Of a stretch of 64,000 bases of DNA, positions 24,766 through 33,034 are shown piece by piece. Within the stretch, counting starts at the first letter, position 1. Each line of letters opens with the position of its first letter. The position numbers were made by a program, and so were the translations under genes. The DNA is taken from assembly GCF_003448965.1 (NCBI RefSeq), contig NZ_QRGC01000002.1, forward strand, positions 248,001-312,000, in the 5' to 3' direction. This stretch comes from Oceanicella sp. SM1341. GTDB taxonomy: Bacteria > Pseudomonadota > Alphaproteobacteria > Rhodobacterales > Rhodobacteraceae. The notes beneath the pieces were generated by a model. It had not been told where the DNA came from. It made no database searches and saw nothing but the letters and a program-made list of their open reading frames with translations.

Positions 24766-25950
24766 TCAGGCGGTCTCTGCCTCCGCCCGCGCCGGGGCGA
24801 GGGGCGGGTCGGTTTCCGGGCCGGTGCCTGTGGGGGTGCTGTTTGCCGCCCGGGCCACCTGGCCCTGCACCCAGGGGTCGGCCATCGCCGCGGCCACCAC
24901 CCGGGCGCGCACCGCGTCGGGCAGGAAGGTGGCCTCGCCGTAGAGGCAGGACCACTTCTGGCAATGGTCGACCAGTTCGCGCTCCGCCGCCTCCCAGGCG
25001 GCGAGGGCGGCGGGGATGTCGCGCGCGTCGCGCACGCCTTCGAGGTGGCAGGCGAGGGCGAGGCCGTTCTGCATCGCCATGCCGCCGCCCTGGCCGAGGT
25101 TGGGCGGCTGGGCATGCGCCGCATCGCCGATCAGCGCCGCGCGCCCGGCCGACCAGCTCTTCACCCGGATGGTGGAGTAGAGCCCCCAGCTCACCTCCGG
25201 CCCGATGCGCCCGATCAGGTGCGCCCAGTGCGGGAAGCTCGCGGCCCAGGAGGCGATGTCGACCGGGATCTGCCGCCCCGCGCTGTCCGAGCCCGGGCAG
25301 GTGAGGGCGAGATAGATCTCCGATCGCGAGATCGGGGTGATGAGCAGCCGGCGGGTGCCGTTCCAGTTCTCGATGTAGCGGTCCCGGCCATCCTCGCCGA
25401 GATCGGCCTGGGTGCCGGGGACGAGGGTGCGCAGGGCGCCTTCCACGGTCTGCTCGTGGCTCAGCTCGAGCCCCAGCGCGCGGCGGCACATCGACCACAC
25501 CCCGTCCGCCCCCACCACGAGATCGGCGCGCACCGTCTCGCCGGAGGCGAGGGCGAGCTTGCCGTGGGCGCTGGCCCCGGTGACTTCCGCGCCGGTGCGC
25601 ACCGTCACCCCGGCGGCCAGGGCCGCGTCGCGCAGCGCGCCGAGCAGCACGCTGCGCGGCACGGTGACGAGGCGCTTGTCCGCCGGCAGGGGGCCGGGGT
25701 CGATCACCGCGTTGGTGCTGTCGCGCTGCTCGAAGGCGAGGCCGCGGAAGGGTTCGGCCAGCACCGCCTCGGCCGCGCCGAGGGCGCCGAGCACCTTCAG
25801 CCCGTTCTCCCAGATGTAGATGCCCGAGCCGGAGGCCCGCAGGGCGGGCTGGCGTTCGAGCACCGTCACCTCCCAGCCGCGCAAGGCGAGGGCGGTGGCG
25901 GCGGCGAGCCCCCCGAGCCCGCCGCCGGCGATTGCTGCACTCAGTGCCAT
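24766..25950 (-). CDS. FAD-dependent aromatic-ring monooxygenase (salicylate/3-hydroxybenzoate hydroxylase type)
   Basis: Single-component flavoprotein hydroxylase of 394 residues. The FAD Rossmann motif GGGLGGLAAA is at residues 9-18, the DG motif VVGADGVWS at about 150, and the second FAD motif RAALIGDAAHAQPPNLGQGGGMAMQN at about 275-300. It should use NAD(P)H and O2 to hydroxylate an aromatic acid or phenol. It is last in a seven-gene operon beginning with an ABC binding protein, 10 bases after the VOC dioxygenase gene. Together they suggest hydroxylation followed by ring cleavage of an imported aromatic. Confidence 0.85.
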   Translation of the reverse strand: MALSAAIAGGGLGGLAAATALALRGWEVTVLERQPALRASGSGIYIWENGLKVLGALGAAEAVLAEPFRGLAFEQRDSTNAVIDPGPLPADKRLVTVPRSVLLGALRDAALAAGVTVRTGAEVTGASAHGKLALASGETVRADLVVGADGVWSMCRRALGLELSHEQTVEGALRTLVPGTQADLGEDGRDRYIENWNGTRRLLITPISRSEIYLALTCPGSDSAGRQIPVDIASWAASFPHWAHLIGRIGPEVSWGLYSTIRVKSWSAGRAALIGDAAHAQPPNLGQGGGMAMQNGLALACHLEGVRDARDIPAALAAWEAAERELVDHCQKWSCLYGEATFLPDAVRARVVAAAMADPWVQGQVARAANSTPTGTGPETDPPLAPARAEAETA

Positions 25951-25960
25951 GACCGCCCCC

Positions 25961-26980
25961 TCAGACCGCGAACTCGAGGGGGACGGTGCCGCGCTGCGTC
26001 ACGTCGATGTCCACCGGCCGGCGCACGTAATACTCGGAGAGCAGGCCGTCGGGGTCGCGCAGGTAGAAGGCGCGCTTCCAGGGCAGGTCGACCTCGGCCT
26101 CGATGGCGATGCCGGCACCCTTCAGCTTGTCCACCGCCTCCTGCAGCTTCTCCTCGCTCTTCAGCTCGAAGCCGGAATTGCCGAACCGCGCCTCCGGGCC
26201 GGAGACGATCACGAGGTTGTAGAGGTAGTTGGGCAGCGCGCTGGCGAGGTAGATCACCTCGCGCCCGCCGTCCTTCTGCCGCGAGGCCACGCGCATGCCG
26301 CCGATGCGGCAGTAGAAATCCTCGAGCGCGGGAAGCTGCGCGGTGTGCAGCACCGCGTGGGTGAGGCGCTGGGGGTGGACGAAGGCGGTCTCGACATAGC
26401 GCAGCACCGGGTTCTCGTCGTAGCGGCTGTCGGTGAAGCCCTCGGCGGTGAGCGGGTCCCAGGCGGAGGTGATGAGCTCCTGCGGGCCCGAGAGCACCGA
26501 GCGCCAGTCCTTGATCGTGTCGCAGTAATACTCGTTGTAGTTGCCGTCGGGGTCGAAGATGTAGACCGAATGCGCCACCTGGTGGTCGACGGTCATGTCG
26601 GTGTCGATGCCGTCGGCCTTCAGGGCGCGGAAGGCGTCGACGAGGTCCTTCTCGTTCTCCAGCTCCCAGGCGAGGTGGTTGAGCCCGGGTGCGAGGCCGA
26701 TGGTGCCGGGCAGCTGCAGCAGGCCGTTCTTGCCGTAGCGGTCCTTGCCCTTGGTGGTTTCCATCATCCCGAGGTCATGCGGCGTGTGGCCGGTGCCGAG
26801 GAAGGTGGCGATCAGGTCGGGCTCGGTGAACTCCACGTTCAGGCCGCAGAACTGGTTGTAGAAATCCTCCGAGGTCTGGAGGTCCTCCACCCAGAGGTTC
26901 ACGTGGCCGATGCGGCGGGGGGTGAAGTATTTCGGCTTCGCGGCCGGGCGGGTGCCGGCGTCTGTCGTGTCGGTGGTCAT
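25961..26980 (-). CDS. Two-domain VOC dioxygenase (extradiol ring-cleavage type)
   Basis: Vicinal-oxygen-chelate protein of 339 residues with two domains, like catechol 2,3-dioxygenase or homoprotocatechuate dioxygenase. In the N-terminal domain H26 (GHVNLW), H102 (LNHLAWE) and E150 (YNEYY) form a plausible Fe(II) 2-His-1-carboxylate set. The C-terminal domain has HAVLH and LSEYYV but Asn (YNLVIV) at the second His position. This is the reverse of most type I extradiol enzymes, which use the C-terminal domain for the metal. The ATG at 26980 has AGAGGAGAG upstream. It is co-transcribed with LivFGMH-type genes and a flavin hydroxylase. Confidence 0.8.
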   Translation of the reverse strand: MTTDTTDAGTRPAAKPKYFTPRRIGHVNLWVEDLQTSEDFYNQFCGLNVEFTEPDLIATFLGTGHTPHDLGMMETTKGKDRYGKNGLLQLPGTIGLAPGLNHLAWELENEKDLVDAFRALKADGIDTDMTVDHQVAHSVYIFDPDGNYNEYYCDTIKDWRSVLSGPQELITSAWDPLTAEGFTDSRYDENPVLRYVETAFVHPQRLTHAVLHTAQLPALEDFYCRIGGMRVASRQKDGGREVIYLASALPNYLYNLVIVSGPEARFGNSGFELKSEEKLQEAVDKLKGAGIAIEAEVDLPWKRAFYLRDPDGLLSEYYVRRPVDIDVTQRGTVPLEFAV

Positions 26981-27107
26981 CTTCGGGTCTCTCCTCTGCT
27001 GGGTCTGCCCTGTCGTGCGGGTGCAGGGCTCCGTCTCCCGCCGGGGGGCGGAAGCGCGGGGGTGGGCCGGCCCGGGGGCCGGCGGTAAAAACGGGGGGGC
27101 GGGGCTC

Positions 27108-27821
27108 CTACATCCCGAGGTAGCTTTCGCGGATGCTGTCATCGGTGAGCAGGGCCGCGCCGGTGCCGGATTTCACCACGCGGCCCTCCTCCATCACGTA
27201 GGCGCGGTCGGCCACGGCGAGGGCGGAATACACGTTCTGCTCAACGAGGCAGATGGTGGTGCCGGCCTCGCGGATGCGCAGCACCGCGTCCATCACCTCC
27301 TCCGCCATCACCGGCGAAAGGCCGAGCGAGGGCTCGTCGAGCAGCAGCAGCCGGGGCCGGCTCATCAGCCCGCGGGCAAGCGCGAGCATCTGCTGTTCGC
27401 CGCCCGAGAGCGCGCCGCCCTGCGCGTGCCGCCGCTCCGCCAGCCGGGGGAAGAGCGCGTACATCTCATCGATGCGCGCCGCCGCCCCGGCCCGGGCCCG
27501 GCGGGCATAGCCGCCGATGGTGAGGGTTTCGTGCACGGTGAGCTCGGGGAACACCATCCGCCCCTCGGGCACCAGCGCGAGGCCGAGCTCCACCCGGCGG
27601 TGGGCGGGCAGGGCGCCCACCTCGCTGCCTGCAAAGCGGATGCTGCCGGCGCGCGGTGCCACCAGCCCGGAGGCGGCGCGCATCAGCGTGGTCTTGCCCG
27701 CACCGTTGGAGCCGATGACCGCGGTGATGCCGCCCTCGGGCACGCTGAGCGAGACGGCGTGCAGCACGCCCACCTCGCCGTAGCCGGCGTCGAGCCCGGC
27801 GATCTCAAGCAGGCTGGACAT
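27108..27821 (-). CDS. livF: ABC importer ATPase, LivF type (aromatic/amino-acid-like substrate)
   Basis: ATP-binding subunit of a hydrophobic-amino-acid-type importer (237 residues, normal LivF length). Walker A is GSNGAGKTT, the signature is ALSGGEQQMLA, Walker B is LLLLDEPSLGLSP, and the switch His is replaced by Gln in CLVEQNV, as is usual for LivF. It overlaps the LivG gene by 17 bases. Location beside ring-hydroxylating and ring-cleaving enzymes suggests an aromatic acid rather than an amino acid as cargo. Confidence 0.9.
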   Translation of the reverse strand: MSSLLEIAGLDAGYGEVGVLHAVSLSVPEGGITAVIGSNGAGKTTLMRAASGLVAPRAGSIRFAGSEVGALPAHRRVELGLALVPEGRMVFPELTVHETLTIGGYARRARAGAAARIDEMYALFPRLAERRHAQGGALSGGEQQMLALARGLMSRPRLLLLDEPSLGLSPVMAEEVMDAVLRIREAGTTICLVEQNVYSALAVADRAYVMEEGRVVKSGTGAALLTDDSIRESYLGM

Positions 27822-28548
27822 ATTTGCTCTTCCCCAGGTAGGCCTCGATCACGCGCGGGTCGGCCGCCACGGCCGCGGGCGCGCCCTCGGTCACCTTGTG
27901 GCCGTCGTGCAGCACCACGATGCGGTCCGACAGGCGCATCAGCGCCTTCATCACGTGCTCGATGATGATGATGGTGAGGTCGTGCTCGGCGCGCAGGCGG
28001 CGGATGAGCCCGAGCGCGTCCTCCGCCTCGCTGGCGTTGAGCCCGGCGAGCACCTCGTCGAGCAGCAGCAGCTTCGGCCGGGTGGCCAGCGCGCGCGCCA
28101 CCTCCAGCCGCTTGCGCCCCGCGAGGTTGAGCGCGCCGGCCGGGCGCTCGGCGCGGTCCGCCAGCCCGGTGGCGGCGAGGATGTCGAGTGCCACCCTGCG
28201 CGCCTCGGCGGGCGAGGCGAGGCGGCCGCCGCCGTAAAGTGCGGCCGCCGCGACATTCTCCGCCACGCTCATGCCGGCGAAGGGCCGCACGATCTGGAAG
28301 GTGCGGGCCACGCCCAGCCGGTTCACCCGCTCGGGCGGCAGCCCGTGGATGCGCCGGCCCTCGAGCAGGATCTCGCCGGAGGAGGGCGCCACGTTTCCGG
28401 CCAGCATCGACATGAGCGTGGTCTTGCCGGCGCCGTTCGCGCCCATCAGCCCGAGGATCTCGCCCCGGCCGACATCGAAGCTCACGTCGGACACGGCGAG
28501 GATGCCGCCGAAGCGCCGGGTGACATTGCGGACGGAGAGCAGGCTCAT
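27805..28548 (-). CDS. livG: ABC importer ATPase, LivG type
   Basis: Second ATPase subunit (247 residues). Walker A is GANGAGKTT, the LivG-type region GVARTFQIVRPFAGMSVAENV follows. The signature is degenerate, NLAGRKRLEVARAL, as usual in LivG, and Walker B is LLLLDEVLAGL. The family switch His is in IIIEHVMKALM. Start overlaps the LivM stop by 4 bases, showing translational coupling across the operon. Confidence 0.9.
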   Translation of the reverse strand: MSLLSVRNVTRRFGGILAVSDVSFDVGRGEILGLMGANGAGKTTLMSMLAGNVAPSSGEILLEGRRIHGLPPERVNRLGVARTFQIVRPFAGMSVAENVAAAALYGGGRLASPAEARRVALDILAATGLADRAERPAGALNLAGRKRLEVARALATRPKLLLLDEVLAGLNASEAEDALGLIRRLRAEHDLTIIIIEHVMKALMRLSDRIVVLHDGHKVTEGAPAAVAADPRVIEAYLGKSKYVQPA

Positions 28549-29495
28549 GCGCGCGCCCTCCCCGCGAGGGCCGCGAGCCGGCCCGAGAGCCCCTCCGGCA
28601 CGAAGAGCACGAAGCCCACCAGCAGCACCCCGAGGATGACGAGGTAGAGCTGCGGCGCGGTGGACCAGAGCAGCTCGGAGAGCAGCCCCACGAACACCGC
28701 GCCGAGCACCGCGCCGGAGGCCCGGTCCGAGCCGCCGATGATCGCCATGGTGATGATGGAGAAGGAGGTGGCGGGGCTGAACATCTGCATCGGCTCGAAA
28801 TAGGTGGCGCGCAGCACCCAGACCGCGCCCACCATGCCGGGGATGAGGGCGGAGAGGGTGAAGGCCAGGGTCTTCAGCCGGGTGGCCGGCACGCCGATGG
28901 TGACGGCGGCGGTCTCGTCCTCGCGGATGGTGCGCAGGCCGATGCCGAAGCGCGAGCGCCCGATGGCCCGGGTGAGCAGCGTCGCCGCCACCGCGAGGCC
29001 GAGCATGATCCAGTAGAGCGCCGCCGGCGAGGGCCCGCCGAACAGCAGCCGCCCGCTGGAGCCGGAGGCGGCCTCGAGCGCGATCACCACGAATTTCACG
29101 AACTCGGCGATGCCCAGCGTGAGGATGACGAAATACGGCCCCCGCACCCGCAGCGCCACGTAGCCGACCACCAGCGCCAGCGCGCCGGAGGCGAGGCCCG
29201 CCAGCGGCAGCAGCCCCCAGAGCGGGATGTCGCGCCAGAACACCGCCATCACGTAGGCGCCGAGCCCGTAGAAGGCGGCATAGCCGAGCGAGGCGTAGCC
29301 GGTCATGCCGGAGAAGGCGACCCAGCTCTGGGTGAGCGCCACCATGGAGAGGAGCTGCAGCGCCACCGACAGCCAGTAGGCCCCGGCGAGGGCGGGCAGG
29401 GCGGCGAGCAGGCCGAGGAGGGCGAGCAGTGCGACCGGCGCGAGGCCTGCGGGCAGGGCGCGCGGGGCGGGGCGGGTATCGGCTTCCGCGCTCAT
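28545..29495 (-). CDS. livM: ABC importer permease, LivM type
   Basis: Membrane permease of 316 residues with about 9-10 helices. LivM landmarks are SWVAFSGMTGYASLGYAAFYGLGAYV near residue 60, LRVRGPYFVILTLGIAEF near 115, and the cytoplasmic coupling stretch RTIREDETAAVTIGVPATRLK near 195. Pairs with the LivH-type permease encoded upstream, with 4-base overlaps on both sides. Confidence 0.9.
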   Translation of the reverse strand: MSAEADTRPAPRALPAGLAPVALLALLGLLAALPALAGAYWLSVALQLLSMVALTQSWVAFSGMTGYASLGYAAFYGLGAYVMAVFWRDIPLWGLLPLAGLASGALALVVGYVALRVRGPYFVILTLGIAEFVKFVVIALEAASGSSGRLLFGGPSPAALYWIMLGLAVAATLLTRAIGRSRFGIGLRTIREDETAAVTIGVPATRLKTLAFTLSALIPGMVGAVWVLRATYFEPMQMFSPATSFSIITMAIIGGSDRASGAVLGAVFVGLLSELLWSTAPQLYLVILGVLLVGFVLFVPEGLSGRLAALAGRARA

Positions 29496-30376
29496 GCCAG
29501 CCTCCGGCCCATCAGCCCCTGCGGGCGCAGCGACAGGATGGCGATGAACACGCCGTAGATCAGGATCGAGCGGTAGGCGGAGGAGGTGAGCGCCGCGCCG
29601 TAGATCTCGATGAAGGCGAGGAGGATGCCGCCCAGGATGCCGCCGGCGAGGTTTCCCAGCCCCCCGAGGATGATCACGATGAAGGCCGCGATGGTGTAGG
29701 GGAAGCCGCCGAAGGGGGTGATCTCCTCCGTCATGCTCACCAGCGCGCCGGCGAGCCCGGCGAGGCCGAAGCCGAGGCAGAACACCATGAGGTTGATGCG
29801 GTCGGCGTCGATGCCGATCAGCGCCGCCGCGTCGCGGTTCTGGATCAGCGCGCGGGCGGCGAGGCCGAGGCGGTGGAAGCGGAAGAAGCCCACGCAGGCG
29901 AGCGTGACGGCCGTGCCCACGCCGAGGATCACCAGCCGGTTCAGCTCCACCCGGCCGCCGCCGAGGTCGATGAGCGTGTCGAGATAGTCGTAGGAGCGCG
30001 GGTCGGCGGCGAAGGCGAGCGACATCAGGTTCTGGATGACGATCGAGACGCCGAAGAAGATGATCATCGAGTTCTGTTCCAGCCGGGCGGCCAGCGCCGC
30101 GCGGCGCGACAGCGGGCGGAACACGGCGAGGTAGAAGGCGCCCCCCAGCCCGGCGGTGAGCGCCACGGCGGCGAACATCGAGACCAGCGCGCCGGTGCCG
30201 GTGAGGGCGAAGGCCCAGTAGGCCACGTAGCCGCCGATCATCATCAGCTCGCCATGCGCCACGTTGAGCAGGCGCATCGTGCCGTAGACGAGGTTCAGCC
30301 CCAGCGCCACGAGCACGTAGATAGAGGACAGCACCAGCGCCGCGATGAGCAGCTGCATCGAGAATATCTGATCCAT
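29492..30376 (-). CDS. livH: ABC importer permease, LivH type
   Basis: Membrane permease of 294 residues with the LivH signature YVLVALGLNLVYGTMRLLNVAHGELMMIGGYVAYW at the N-terminus and LIGIDADRINLMVFCLGFGLAGLAGALV in the middle. The ATG at 30376 is preceded by GGAGG at good spacing, and a start 6 codons upstream is less likely. A hairpin separates it from the binding-protein gene. Confidence 0.9.
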   Translation of the reverse strand: MDQIFSMQLLIAALVLSSIYVLVALGLNLVYGTMRLLNVAHGELMMIGGYVAYWAFALTGTGALVSMFAAVALTAGLGGAFYLAVFRPLSRRAALAARLEQNSMIIFFGVSIVIQNLMSLAFAADPRSYDYLDTLIDLGGGRVELNRLVILGVGTAVTLACVGFFRFHRLGLAARALIQNRDAAALIGIDADRINLMVFCLGFGLAGLAGALVSMTEEITPFGGFPYTIAAFIVIILGGLGNLAGGILGGILLAFIEIYGAALTSSAYRSILIYGVFIAILSLRPQGLMGRRLA

Positions 30377-30406
30377 GCGGGACCTCCGGATCAAGGAGTG
30401 CGGTAA

Positions 30407-30438
30407 GGCCGGGGCGCGCGCGTGGGGCGGCCCCGGCC
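30407..30438 (-). terminator. Intercistronic hairpin after the LivK-type gene
   Basis: Perfect 9-bp stem GGCCGGGGC/GCCCCGGCC with a 14-base loop, located between the binding-protein stop (30455) and the livH start (30376). It is probably an attenuator or mRNA-stabilising element favouring the binding protein. Confidence 0.5.
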
Positions 30439-30454
30439 GGCCTCGGGGCGGGGG

Positions 30455-31636
30455 TCAGTCCGCCGGTGCGGAGATCTTCGCCACCGGGGCGGAGGCCTCG
30501 GCCTCGGGCCAGACCACCTGGGTCTTGCCGTCCTGGATCTGCAGGAACATCACCGGGGTCTCGACATTCTCCACCCCCTCGAAGCGCACCGGGCCGTTGA
30601 TGGTGTCGAAGGTCATCGAGGAGATCGCCTCGCGCAGGGCGTCATGGTCGAGCCCGGCCTGCGCCACCGCCTGCTGCAGGATCTCCACCGACATCCAGGA
30701 CAGGGCGACATCGAGATAGTCCGGCTCCTCGCCGAAGCGCGCGGTATAGGCCTCGAAGAAGGGCATCGCCCGGGGCCATTCGGCCTTGTAGGGCGTCCAG
30801 TGGCCGATGGTCATCATGCCGTCGAGCGCGGGGCCGAACATCTTCTTGAAGAAATCCGCCGAGGGGCCGAGCAGCATGAACTGGTAGGGCACGTCGAGCC
30901 CCTGCTCGCGCGCGGCGCGCATGTAGAGCACGCCGTCGGGCGGCAGGTCGAGGATGACGGCCGCGTCGGGCTGTGCCGCCTTGATGGCCGAGACCACCGA
31001 GGTGAGGTCCTTCGCGCTCATCGCGTATTCCTCGTCGGCCACGATCTCGATGCCGGCCTCCTCCAGCGCCGGGCGGAAGTATTTCGCCACTTCCTGCGGG
31101 AAGGGCGACTGCTGCATGGCGAGGCCCACGGTCTTCACGCCCTGCGCCTTGAGCAGCTTCGCGAACTCCGGCGCCATCGTGTCGGCGAAGGCGGAGGTGG
31201 GGAACCAGATGTTGCCCGGCTCCAGCTCCTTGAGCTGCACCGAGGCGGCGGTGGAGCCCACCACCGGGAAGCCGTAGCGCTCCAGCACGCCCACGATGGC
31301 GAAATGCGCCGGGGTGGAATGCGGCGAGAGCAGCAGGTCGACCTTGTCGTCGGTGATGAGCTTCTCGTAGATGCCGGCCTCATTGGCGAAGTTGGACTGG
31401 TCGTCGTAGACCACCAGCTCGACGGGCCGCTTCTCGCCCTTCACGTCGAGCCCGCCGGCGGCGTTCACCTGGTCGACCCAGAGCTCGTAGGCCTGGAGCT
31501 GCGGCGCGGCGGCGGGGGCGATGGGGCCGGTGCGGGCGATGCCCACCCCGATGCGCACCGGGTCTGCCGCGAGGCCCGGGACGGCCCATGCGGCGGCGAG
31601 CGCCAGGGCGGCGATCGTGCGGAATGCAGGTTTCAT
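30455..31636 (-). CDS. ABC importer substrate-binding protein, LivK/Peripla_BP_6 type
   Basis: Periplasmic binding protein of 393 residues. Its signal peptide (FRTIAALALAAAWAVPGLAA) is cleaved before DPVRIG. The mature fold has the family ITRTGPIA-like IGVGIARTGPIAPAAAPQLQAYELWVDQVNAAGG opening and VVGSTAASVQLKELEPGNIWF in the middle. It is the first gene of the transport-catabolism operon and divergent from a TetR regulator. The likely ligand is an aromatic carboxylate, judged from the downstream enzymes. Confidence 0.88.
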   Translation of the reverse strand: MKPAFRTIAALALAAAWAVPGLAADPVRIGVGIARTGPIAPAAAPQLQAYELWVDQVNAAGGLDVKGEKRPVELVVYDDQSNFANEAGIYEKLITDDKVDLLLSPHSTPAHFAIVGVLERYGFPVVGSTAASVQLKELEPGNIWFPTSAFADTMAPEFAKLLKAQGVKTVGLAMQQSPFPQEVAKYFRPALEEAGIEIVADEEYAMSAKDLTSVVSAIKAAQPDAAVILDLPPDGVLYMRAAREQGLDVPYQFMLLGPSADFFKKMFGPALDGMMTIGHWTPYKAEWPRAMPFFEAYTARFGEEPDYLDVALSWMSVEILQQAVAQAGLDHDALREAISSMTFDTINGPVRFEGVENVETPVMFLQIQDGKTQVVWPEAEASAPVAKISAPAD

Positions 31637-31732
31637 TCTTGGTTTCCCTGTTGGCTGGCAATCCTGTCCCGTTCCCGGAAAAAGGCTTTCCGGGCCGGGA
31701 GTTCTCGTTGGATGGAGGCACCTTTGCGGCGC

Positions 31733-31803
31733 TTTAGCGAACGTGATTCAGTTTTGTGACCGACCCGCGAGTCTGTCAATAGCGAATGGCGTTCGGTAAA
31801 ATT
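31733..31803. promoter_or_regulatory. TetR/ABC-operon divergent control region
   Basis: Three related half-sites: AGCGAACG at 31736-31743, AGCGAATG at 31781-31788, and an opposed TTCGGT at 31792-31797. The last two form an imperfect dyad AGCGAA-N5-TTCGGT. TGTCAA at 31774-31779 reads TTGACA on the minus strand and is a fair -35 for the binding-protein promoter, although the matching -10 is poor. The TetR protein at 31851 is the natural binder. Confidence 0.5.
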
Positions 31804-31850
31804 TCATGCCATAGCACCCGCTCGAGGAACCGAGCAGACGGAGGCGGAGC

Positions 31851-32444
31851 ATGCGCCCGAAGAGTGATGATGTGCGCAAGGCGATACTCGCGGCGGCGAC
31901 CGAGCTGTTCACCCGTGACGGCTACGCCGCCACCACGATGAGCCGGATCGCCCGCACCGGGGGCATGTCGACGTCGAACCTCTACGTCTACTACCCTTCC
32001 AAGCTCGCCATCATGCTGGAGATCTACGAGCCCTGGCTGAAGGAGCAGGTGAGCGCGCTGGAGGCCCGCGTGGCGGCCGAGGAAGGGGCGGAGGCGAAGC
32101 TCCGCTGCCTCGTGCGCGGCATCCTCGAGGACATCCCCGCCGACCCCGACGGCTACACCCGCGCCCTCGTGCAGGCGGTCTCGGTCACCGGCCCACCGGA
32201 CGGCTATACCTCCGACCTGCTGCGCTGGGCGGAGGGGCGGATCCTGGAGATCCTAAACCAGGTGGGAGATTTCGGCCGCGCGGGCGTGAGCCCGGAGGCG
32301 ATCTCCTACATGCTGATGCTGATCTTCGACGGCGTGGGCCTGCGCCGCGACCTGCCGCCCCGCCCGGAGCTCAGCGCCCGGCTGCACGAGGCGATGGTGA
32401 GCCTGCTGCTCGCCCGGGTGCGGGCCCCGGCCGAGCCGGCCTGA
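31851..32444 (+). CDS. TetR/AcrR family transcriptional regulator
   Basis: Regulator of 197 residues with an N-terminal TetR helix-turn-helix (ATELFTRDGYAATTMSRIARTGGMSTSNLYVYYPSKLAIML, residues about 16-56) and a helical ligand-binding domain. It is divergent from the importer/monooxygenase operon and most likely represses it until the aromatic substrate or a metabolite binds. The start follows GGAGGCGGAGC. Its stop is 19 bases from the convergent DUF2177 gene. Confidence 0.87.
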   Translation: MRPKSDDVRKAILAAATELFTRDGYAATTMSRIARTGGMSTSNLYVYYPSKLAIMLEIYEPWLKEQVSALEARVAAEEGAEAKLRCLVRGILEDIPADPDGYTRALVQAVSVTGPPDGYTSDLLRWAEGRILEILNQVGDFGRAGVSPEAISYMLMLIFDGVGLRRDLPPRPELSARLHEAMVSLLLARVRAPAEPA

Positions 32445-32463
32445 GCGGGCCGGCGCGGGGGGC

Positions 32464-32871
32464 TCAGCCGGCGCCGAGCGCCCGGGTGCCCCAGTAGCCC
32501 GCCAGCGCCGAGACCCCGGTGAGCGCGGTGCCCCAGGCGATGTCGATCACCACGATCTTCACCGGCCAGTCGCGCAGGGTGGCGTAGTTGGTCATGTCGT
32601 AGGTGGCATAGGCGAAGAAGCCGAAGAGCGCGCCGCGCAGCAGCGCCTGTGCGGCCGCAGCCTCGGCCAGCGCCGGGGCCACGGCGAAATACACCACCCC
32701 CACCACGTAGACGAGGTAGAAGCCGGCGGCGGCGGCGAGGTTCGGCCGCTCGCGCATCAGCGCCCCGATCTCCTGCATGTAGAGCCCGGTGGCGATGCGC
32801 GACAGCCAGACATAGTCGATGGCGAAGAACACGACGGCGGTCACGAGATAGGCAATCGAATACTGGGCCAT
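32464..32871 (-). CDS. DUF2177 family membrane protein (sigma-E regulon)
   Basis: Membrane protein of 135 residues with four helices and the DUF2177 signature AIDYVWLSRIATGLYMQEIGALMRERPN near the N-terminus and GFFAYATYDMTNYATLRDWP in the middle. Function is not established. It belongs with photooxidative-stress genes here: a TGATCC-N18-TA promoter sits 50-75 bases upstream, facing an identical promoter for the FAD oxidoreductase. The start at 32871 follows ACAGGAAAGCC. Confidence 0.82.
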   Translation of the reverse strand: MAQYSIAYLVTAVVFFAIDYVWLSRIATGLYMQEIGALMRERPNLAAAAGFYLVYVVGVVYFAVAPALAEAAAAQALLRGALFGFFAYATYDMTNYATLRDWPVKIVVIDIAWGTALTGVSALAGYWGTRALGAG

Positions 32872-32921
32872 GGCTTTCCTGTCGGGTCGGGCCCGCCGGG
32901 GCGGGGGATGTCGCTGCGCAA

Positions 32922-32947
32922 TACGCAGGCCTGCGCGCGGCGGATCA
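32922..32947 (-). promoter_or_regulatory. Sigma-E (RpoE-ChrR) type promoter of the DUF2177 gene
   Basis: On the minus strand TGATCC (32947-32942), an 18-base spacer, then TA within GCGTATT (32923-32922). This matches the Rhodobacter sigma-E promoter pattern and has the same spacing as the promoters at 32977 and 39480. Confidence 0.7.
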
Positions 32948-32976
32948 CCGCGGCAGGCGATTTCCCGCCGCGGCCG

Positions 32977-33002
32977 TGATCCGAAATGCCCCGCCCCGCG
33001 TA
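32977..33002 (+). promoter_or_regulatory. Sigma-E (RpoE-ChrR) type promoter of the FAD oxidoreductase-DUF1365-cfaA operon
   Basis: TGATCC at 32977-32982, an 18-base spacer, then TA at 33001-33002 within GCGTAGT. The predicted start of transcription is about 25 bases before the ATG at 33035. It is one of three promoters with identical spacing in this block. Confidence 0.7.
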
Positions 33003-33034
33003 GTCCGTTCATGGGAACGCGTTCGGAGCAAAGC

